This document shows positions 14,736-19,052 of a stretch of DNA of 19,052 nt, piece after piece. The notes under the pieces were generated by a model. The model worked only from the letters and a program-made list of their open reading frames with translations, had not been told where the DNA came from and did not search any database. Positions within the stretch are counted from its first letter, which is position 1. Each line of letters opens with the position of its first letter. The DNA lies in assembly GCA_002367695.1 (NCBI GenBank), contig DFDK01000025.1, positions 7,298 to 26,349 of the forward strand, given 5' to 3'. The position numbers and the translations under genes are program-made. This DNA comes from Acidimicrobium sp. UBA3029. GTDB taxonomy: Bacteria; Actinomycetota; Acidimicrobiia; Acidimicrobiales; Ilumatobacteraceae.

Positions 14736-15485
14736 ATGGACGCACAAACATTTAATGCGCGGGTTGCTACTCCAACAACACGATTAGTCGGTGCCATGGC
14801 AATTGTGTCATTGGCGTGGGTCGTGATTGGTGGATTGTTTATCACTCCGAAAGATGTTGATCAGGGTGACGCAGTGCGAATTATGTACGTGCACGTGCCT
14901 ACCGCATGGGTTGCATATCTTGCATTCATAGTTACTGCAGTGGCGTCAGCTTGTTGGCTACTCAGTCGTAAGCATTCGATGGGTTTTGACCGCGTTGCAG
15001 GAGCATCTGCAGAAGTCGGAGTGGTCTTTATGGCTATGACTTTGTTGAGTGGCAGCCTATGGGGTCGCATTACGTGGGGTACTTATTGGGCATGGGATCC
15101 ACGACTGACGACAACATCATTTCTTCTAGTGACTTATATCGGCTATTTGGCAGTGCGTGGTCTTGGAGGCTCGCTCGAACAACGTGCGCGGAGGTCAGCA
15201 GTAATTGCGCTGCTCGCAGTTCTCGAAATTCCACTTGTGCACTTCAGTGTGTTGATGTGGCGCTCGTTGCATCAGAAGGCAAGTGTGCTGAGTGGCGATG
15301 GCGATATCAAGATGGACGGATCAATGCTGACGACACTGCTTGTGGGGGTAATTGGTTTTACAATGACATTTGCTTGGTTGGTGTTACACCGTCAGCGGGT
15401 GCTCGCAATGCAGGACGCGATGCAGATGACGCAACTTGATGCTGCACTGCGGGAACGCGCTGACGAAAGCAAAGGTTTGAAGTAA
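14736..15485 (+). CDS. ccmC: CcmC, heme-handling protein for CcmE
   Basis: This 249-residue membrane protein of the heme-handling family attaches heme to CcmE. The tryptophan-rich WWD domain lies at about 109-123 (WGTYWAWDPRLT). Two heme-axial histidines are in place, His53 (YVHVPTAW) before the WWD domain and His169 (VHFSVLMW) after it. Six hydrophobic segments are visible. A strong GAGGAG site lies upstream of ATG 14736. The stop codon overlaps the start of ccmD by one base (TAATG). Other WWD proteins such as CcsA are longer; size, histidine spacing and context identify CcmC. Confidence 0.96.
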   Translation: MDAQTFNARVATPTTRLVGAMAIVSLAWVVIGGLFITPKDVDQGDAVRIMYVHVPTAWVAYLAFIVTAVASACWLLSRKHSMGFDRVAGASAEVGVVFMAMTLLSGSLWGRITWGTYWAWDPRLTTTSFLLVTYIGYLAVRGLGGSLEQRARRSAVIALLAVLEIPLVHFSVLMWRSLHQKASVLSGDGDIKMDGSMLTTLLVGVIGFTMTFAWLVLHRQRVLAMQDAMQMTQLDAALRERADESKGLK

Positions 15486-15619
15486 TGGACCATCTTGGGT
15501 TTATTGCAGTGGTGTACGGCACGACGTTTGCCGTTATTATCGCGCTCGTTGTCAGAACTCTTTCGCAAGGCCGTGATCTGGCGAGCAAAGTTGCCGACAA
15601 GGACAAACCTTGGACTTAA
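15485..15619 (+). CDS. ccmD: CcmD, small membrane subunit of the heme release complex
   Basis: This 44-residue gene is very short and easy to miss. It begins MDHLGFIAVVYG, runs through a single membrane span (about residues 5-23) and ends in a basic and polar cytoplasmic tail after VVRTLSQGRD. CcmD is defined by one span, a Tyr in the first third, a charged tail and a place between ccmC and ccmE, all met here. ATG 15485 uses the last A of the ccmC stop (TAATG), and the gene overlaps the ccmE TTG start by 10 bases. CcmD is needed to release holo-CcmE from CcmABC. Sequence conservation in this family is low, so assignment rests on shape and position. Confidence 0.85.
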   Translation: MDHLGFIAVVYGTTFAVIIALVVRTLSQGRDLASKVADKDKPWT

Positions 15620-16095
15620 CTCCACGCACGTCTGAAGTAAACGCGCCTCTAGCACCACGCAAGCGCAATACAAAATGGGGTTACATCGCGTTGCTCGTCG
15701 TGATTGTGGTCGCAGGTGGCACCATCGTCACCAAGTTTTTAACTTCAGCAATTGACTACTACTGCAATGTTGATGAAATTGGTAGCCGTGTTGGGTGCGA
15801 GCCAGGCAGGCGCATTCGGGTACAGGGCACAGTTGAAAAGGGATCATTGAAGTCAATCAATAACTCCACAAACTTCGTGATGATGTTTAACGATAAAACA
15901 ATTCAGGTTGTGTATGAAGGCGACCCAGGCGGCATTTTTCAGGAGTGCATACCGGTGGTTGCGCAAGGTCGATTAGTGGGTGATGTCTTTGAGGCAACGC
16001 GCATTGAAGTGAAACACTCCAATGCGTATGTCGCCGACAATACTGATCGCTTAACAAAGGCGGAGGCACAGGTATGTTCGCCGCAGGCGGGGTAA
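15610..16095 (+). CDS. ccmE: CcmE, periplasmic heme chaperone
   Basis: This 161-residue membrane-anchored heme chaperone has a basic N-terminus, one membrane span at about 24-45, and an exported OB-fold domain. The HxxxY heme-attachment motif is His136-S-N-A-Tyr140, the histidine forming the covalent bond to heme. It is the usual HxxxY form and not the CxxxY variant of archaea and some deltaproteobacteria. No ATG or GTG is available before the domain. The TTG at 15610 has AAGGA about 6 bases upstream inside ccmD, so the start is TTG and overlaps ccmD by 10 bases. The gene overlaps ccmF by 22 bases. Cys52 and Cys64 near the span could be an extra disulfide. Confidence 0.93.
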   Translation: MDLTPRTSEVNAPLAPRKRNTKWGYIALLVVIVVAGGTIVTKFLTSAIDYYCNVDEIGSRVGCEPGRRIRVQGTVEKGSLKSINNSTNFVMMFNDKTIQVVYEGDPGGIFQECIPVVAQGRLVGDVFEATRIEVKHSNAYVADNTDRLTKAEAQVCSPQAG

Positions 16096-18041
16096 GTAGC
16101 TCGATTGGGCGAGCGTTCTTGCTCGTTGGCATCATCGGTTCGCTATTTGGTGCAATTGCAGCAATCAGTAGTGCACGGTCACGTGACCGAACAGTTGCGC
16201 GACTCATACCACGATTTGCAATTCTTATTTTTGCAGCAGCCATTGGTGCGTTTGCGACCATGGAATACGCGATGATCACGCGTGATTTTTCGATGGCGTA
16301 TGTGCAAAAAGTTGGTTCGACTGCAACGCCCGCGCTGTACAACTTTGCGGCAGTGTGGAGTGCTCTTGAGGGATCGCTTTTAATGTGGGTACTTATTTTG
16401 GCCGGCTACACAGTGGCCGTTTGTTTTTGGTTGCGCAAAAAAATAGACGACGTGTTGGCCAACTGGGCAATGGGAGTGATGTTTATTGTCTCGACGTTTT
16501 TCTTTTTGCTGTCGTTCGGTCCAGCAAATCCGTTTGCTGTAGGTGCACCCGGAGTGTTTGACGGACCAGGGCCAAACCCGCTGTTACAAAATCACATCTT
16601 GGTGATGTTTCATCCACCGCTGTTGTATTTGGGATATGTGGGTGTCACCGTGCCGTTCGCGTTTGCAATTGGCGCACTTGTTACGGGCAGGGTTGGTGAA
16701 GGTTGGCTATTGGCCACTCGCAGGTGGACGCTGTTTGCGTGGGGGTTTCTCACATTCGGAATCATTCTTGGCAGTTGGTGGAGTTACGAAGTATTGGGCT
16801 GGAGCGGTGTGTGGGCATGGGACCCAGTTGAAAACGCATCATTGCTTCCGTGGATCACTGCGACTGCATACATTCACTCGGTGCTAGTGCAAGAACGCCG
16901 CGGCATGTTGCGAGTGTGGAATCTTTCGTTACTTGTTTCAACATTTAGTTTGACGATTCTCGGCACGTTTCTTACTCGTAGCGGTGTGCTCAACAGCGTG
17001 CACGCATTTAGCGAAAGTGCCATTGGCCCATGGTTGCTGGCATTCTTTGCCGCCATCGTGATTGTTTCGATTGGCTTGATCGGTTGGCGCGGTGACAGGT
17101 TGCATGCGCCGGGCAGCATCGACTCGGTGATCTCGCGCGAGGGTGCGTTCTTGATTAACAACGTGTTGTTTGCCCTGTTTGCATTTGTTGTATTGCTCGG
17201 CACAGTTTTTCCTCTTGTTATTGAAGCACTGCAGTCGCGCACCATCGTTGTTGGTGAACCGTTCTTCGACCGGCTGGTTGCGCCAATCGGCGTTGCGTTA
17301 CTCACGATCATGGCCATTGCGCCGGTGTTGCCTTGGCGCAAGGCTTCTGCCGAATTATTGAGCACGCGGCTGTTTTGGCCAGCATGGTGTGGCGTCGGGG
17401 CATTGGGCATCAGTGTTGTTGTTGGTGCAACCGGGTTTATGCCATTACTCACGTTTGCGCTTGGCGGGTTTGCAAGTGGTTCGGCATTGCGTCAGGTGGT
17501 GTTGGCTACACGTAAGCAGGGCCTGCGCGGATTAGTTGGTCGCACAAACGGTGGAATGATTGTGCATGTTGGCGTCATCTTGATTGCAGTAGCACTCGCG
17601 GCGTCAAACAGTTTTACGCACAGCCAAGAATTGTTTTTAAAAACTGGTACACCCGCATACTTCTCTGGACACAGTTTTGAATTGATCAAGATCGTCGAAG
17701 AAACAACCGATCGTGCCATCAGTGTGAAGGCATTGATCTCGATCGATGGCGGCAAGGCATATTCTCCTGCCATTACCAAGTACACGAAGGTTGGCATGAA
17801 CATCGGTACGCCTTCGGTGCGCACGGGTATTCGCGGCGACATCTATCTCACGCTCGAGCCACCTGTTAAGCAAGACTCTGGCGAGGCGCATATCAAAGTA
17901 TTCATTAAGCCACTGCTTGTGTGGCTGTGGATTGGTGGTTTTTTGATGGCTCTTGGCACGCTCTTGGCAGCTTTTCCTGGTCGACGCCGTAAGCCAACTG
18001 ATGCAACCTCGGCACTGATTGGTAGTAACGATGTTGAGTGA
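16074..18041 (+). CDS. ccmF: CcmF, cytochrome c heme lyase subunit
   Basis: This 655-residue polytopic membrane protein is the core of the holocytochrome c synthetase. The WWD domain spans about 239-260 (WSGVWAWDPVENASLLPW). Conserved histidines for its heme and the incoming heme are visible: His174 and His180 (NHILVMFHPP), His268 (YIHSVL) and His310 (SVHAF). It receives heme from CcmE and joins it to apocytochrome CXXCH. Length fits the family. ATG 16074 has GGAGG seven bases upstream and overlaps the ccmE end by 22 bases. The stop overlaps the start of ccmG by 11 bases. Confidence 0.97.
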   Translation: MFAAGGVSSSIGRAFLLVGIIGSLFGAIAAISSARSRDRTVARLIPRFAILIFAAAIGAFATMEYAMITRDFSMAYVQKVGSTATPALYNFAAVWSALEGSLLMWVLILAGYTVAVCFWLRKKIDDVLANWAMGVMFIVSTFFFLLSFGPANPFAVGAPGVFDGPGPNPLLQNHILVMFHPPLLYLGYVGVTVPFAFAIGALVTGRVGEGWLLATRRWTLFAWGFLTFGIILGSWWSYEVLGWSGVWAWDPVENASLLPWITATAYIHSVLVQERRGMLRVWNLSLLVSTFSLTILGTFLTRSGVLNSVHAFSESAIGPWLLAFFAAIVIVSIGLIGWRGDRLHAPGSIDSVISREGAFLINNVLFALFAFVVLLGTVFPLVIEALQSRTIVVGEPFFDRLVAPIGVALLTIMAIAPVLPWRKASAELLSTRLFWPAWCGVGALGISVVVGATGFMPLLTFALGGFASGSALRQVVLATRKQGLRGLVGRTNGGMIVHVGVILIAVALAASNSFTHSQELFLKTGTPAYFSGHSFELIKIVEETTDRAISVKALISIDGGKAYSPAITKYTKVGMNIGTPSVRTGIRGDIYLTLEPPVKQDSGEAHIKVFIKPLLVWLWIGGFLMALGTLLAAFPGRRRKPTDATSALIGSNDVE

Positions 18042-18594
18042 GAAAAAAGTAAAACCAGTTGCGCCAATCGCAGCAACTGTGGTGGGCATCGTGCTTGTGT
18101 GTTTGCTCTGGGTGTTGGTCAGCGCAAAACCAAATCCGTCCGATAACGCCGACTCGCCGCTGCTTGGGCAACCAGCGCCGGCAGTAGTGACAACAACACT
18201 TGAAGACAAGCCATTTGATTTGTCTAGGCGCAAAGGATCATGGGTTGTACTCAACTTTTTCAACTCAACTTGTGTTCCTTGCCGGATCGAACATCCGCTC
18301 CTTCTTGCATTTACACAGAATCAATTGTCGACGGATAATCCTGCCGAGATGTACACGGTGATTAATGATGACAACGACAGTTCGGTTTTGGCATTTTTTG
18401 CAGAGAACAAAGGTGACTGGCAAAAGATTCGTGACAATGATGGCGCCATTGCAGTTGCATTTGGTGTTGCCAAGGTGCCAGAGACCTGGATCGTTGATCC
18501 AAACGGCTACGTGCGCTTGAGAATTGCCGGACAACTCTCGGAAGGCTTGCTCGACGAGCAGCTGTCGCTATTGAAACTGCAGTTCGGGTCATGA
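18031..18594 (+). CDS. ccmG: CcmG/DsbE-type membrane-anchored thioredoxin
   Basis: This 187-residue thioredoxin-fold protein helps reduce the apocytochrome c cysteines together with CcmH. It has an N-terminal signal anchor at about 10-32, then a periplasmic thioredoxin domain with the active site C81-V-P-C84 and the cis-proline region KVPETWIVDP. Variants of CVPC (rather than the acidic CxxC surroundings of DsbE) are common. ATG 18031 is chosen over the upstream TTG 18019; neither has a strong ribosome binding site, and it overlaps the ccmF stop. Its stop codon overlaps the ccmH ATG (ATGA). Confidence 0.93.
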   Translation: MLSEKKVKPVAPIAATVVGIVLVCLLWVLVSAKPNPSDNADSPLLGQPAPAVVTTTLEDKPFDLSRRKGSWVVLNFFNSTCVPCRIEHPLLLAFTQNQLSTDNPAEMYTVINDDNDSSVLAFFAENKGDWQKIRDNDGAIAVAFGVAKVPETWIVDPNGYVRLRIAGQLSEGLLDEQLSLLKLQFGS

Positions 18595-19052
18595 GAAAAT
18601 CAATCAAACTCAACAATAAGTATTCGTGGATATTGATGGGCGCAGTTGCTAGTGCACTATTAACTTTCGGCGGCTTACGCGACAGTGGCCCACGTTCGCA
18701 ACAAGATCGCATTGATGCGATCACGATGCGACTTGCCTGCCCAACGTGTCAGGGCGAGAGTGTCTATGTGTCTCGGGCATCTGCAGCAGAAGCAATTCGC
18801 GCAGAGGTTGCACGACAGGTTGGCAGTGGTTTACGCACCGACGACGAAACGATTGCCTATATCGAGCAACGCTTTGGTGGTCAGGTATTGCTCCTGCCTC
18901 GCTCATCTGGCATTGATTCGCTGGTGTGGGCATTGCCGGTTGCTGCGTTGATCTGCGGTGCGGCGGCACTTGGCGTGGTGTTTAGAAAATGGCGTACTGC
19001 CGATGATGGTGACCCAAGCGCCGAAGATAGTGCATTGGTGGATGCTGCCATG
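18591..19052 (+). CDS. ccmH: CcmH, apocytochrome c thiol reductase (3' end cut by window)
   Basis: The 154 codons present encode a signal anchor (about 13-27), then the conserved block with ACPTCQGESV: Cys50 and Cys53 form the L-x-C-P-x-C-Q redox motif that reduces apocytochrome c in the CcmFGH complex. The family pattern continues with a helix (AIRAEVARQVG), an RFGGQVLLLPRSS turn, and a membrane span at about 113-134. An acidic tail starts before the sequence stops in frame at the right edge. ATG 18591 overlaps the ccmG stop by 4 bases. Whether a CcmI-like TPR domain is fused or separate cannot be seen. Confidence 0.93.
   Translation, partial: MRKSIKLNNKYSWILMGAVASALLTFGGLRDSGPRSQQDRIDAITMRLACPTCQGESVYVSRASAAEAIRAEVARQVGSGLRTDDETIAYIEQRFGGQVLLLPRSSGIDSLVWALPVAALICGAAALGVVFRKWRTADDGDPSAEDSALVDAAM

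Noticed and set aside
14115..14747. 210-codon minus strand frame opposite ccmB
   Set aside because: Low-complexity Thr/Ser/Asn-rich antisense shadow of a well-supported membrane protein gene.
16874..17452. 192-codon minus strand frame inside ccmF
   Set aside because: Shadow of ccmF with skewed Asn/Thr/Pro composition and no domain or start signal.
1..19052. CRISPR arrays, tRNA or rRNA genes, insertion sequences, riboswitches
   Set aside because: I saw no regularly spaced repeats, tRNA-like cloverleaf, transposase motif or flanking inverted repeats. Weak structured RNAs could be missed without a covariance-model search.

Overview
The window reads as a chromosomal segment of an actinobacterium of moderate GC (about half G+C by eye), most likely an aquatic member of the class Acidimicrobiia. 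This placement is inferred from protein style: an actinobacterial HelD, a three-domain DtxR-type regulator, an EchA6-like crotonase, and a pair of secreted proteins of a type I remember from actinobacteria. There is no rRNA or other phylogenetic marker in the window. Genes are tightly packed with many 1-22 bp overlaps. I see no tRNA, rRNA, insertion sequence, phage gene or CRISPR array, and no gene-free stretch longer than about 120 bp.

Left part (118-6824). A cytoplasmic type I arylsulfatase is followed by a DinB-like protein on the + strand. Facing them is a three-gene leftward cluster: an unrecognised 201-residue protein, a fumarylacetoacetate-hydrolase-family enzyme and an N-acyl-D-amino-acid-deacylase-like amidohydrolase. 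A YbaK-type tRNA deacylase diverges from that cluster, with a likely leaderless promoter.

Middle part (6814-12620). Two adjacent leftward genes encode a lipoprotein with an NTF2/SnoaL-like look and a signal-peptide-bearing protein with a PKD-like GDG region. Diverging from them is a HelD-type ATPase that probably acts on RNA polymerase. Facing HelD is a leftward cluster of four genes: a small two-helix membrane protein, a TetR regulator, a DtxR/MntR-type metal regulator that directly abuts it, and a small lipoprotein.

Right part (12633-19052, the end). This is one long rightward operon starting with an enoyl-CoA-hydratase-family protein that has lost both catalytic glutamates and resembles mycobacterial EchA6. 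It is coupled by an ATGA overlap to a complete System I cytochrome c maturation set in the order ccmA-B-C-D-E-F-G-H. CcmAB with CcmC, CcmD and CcmE load and hand over heme. CcmF with CcmG and CcmH reduce apocytochrome c and ligate the heme. The 44-residue CcmD is a very short gene that is easy to miss, CcmE starts at TTG inside ccmD, and ccmH runs off the right edge.

I did not find a clearly new multi-gene system. The items most worth a second look are the catalytically dead crotonase heading the ccm operon, System I itself in an actinobacterium, the paired secreted proteins, and the altered metal sites of the DtxR-type regulator and the amidohydrolase.
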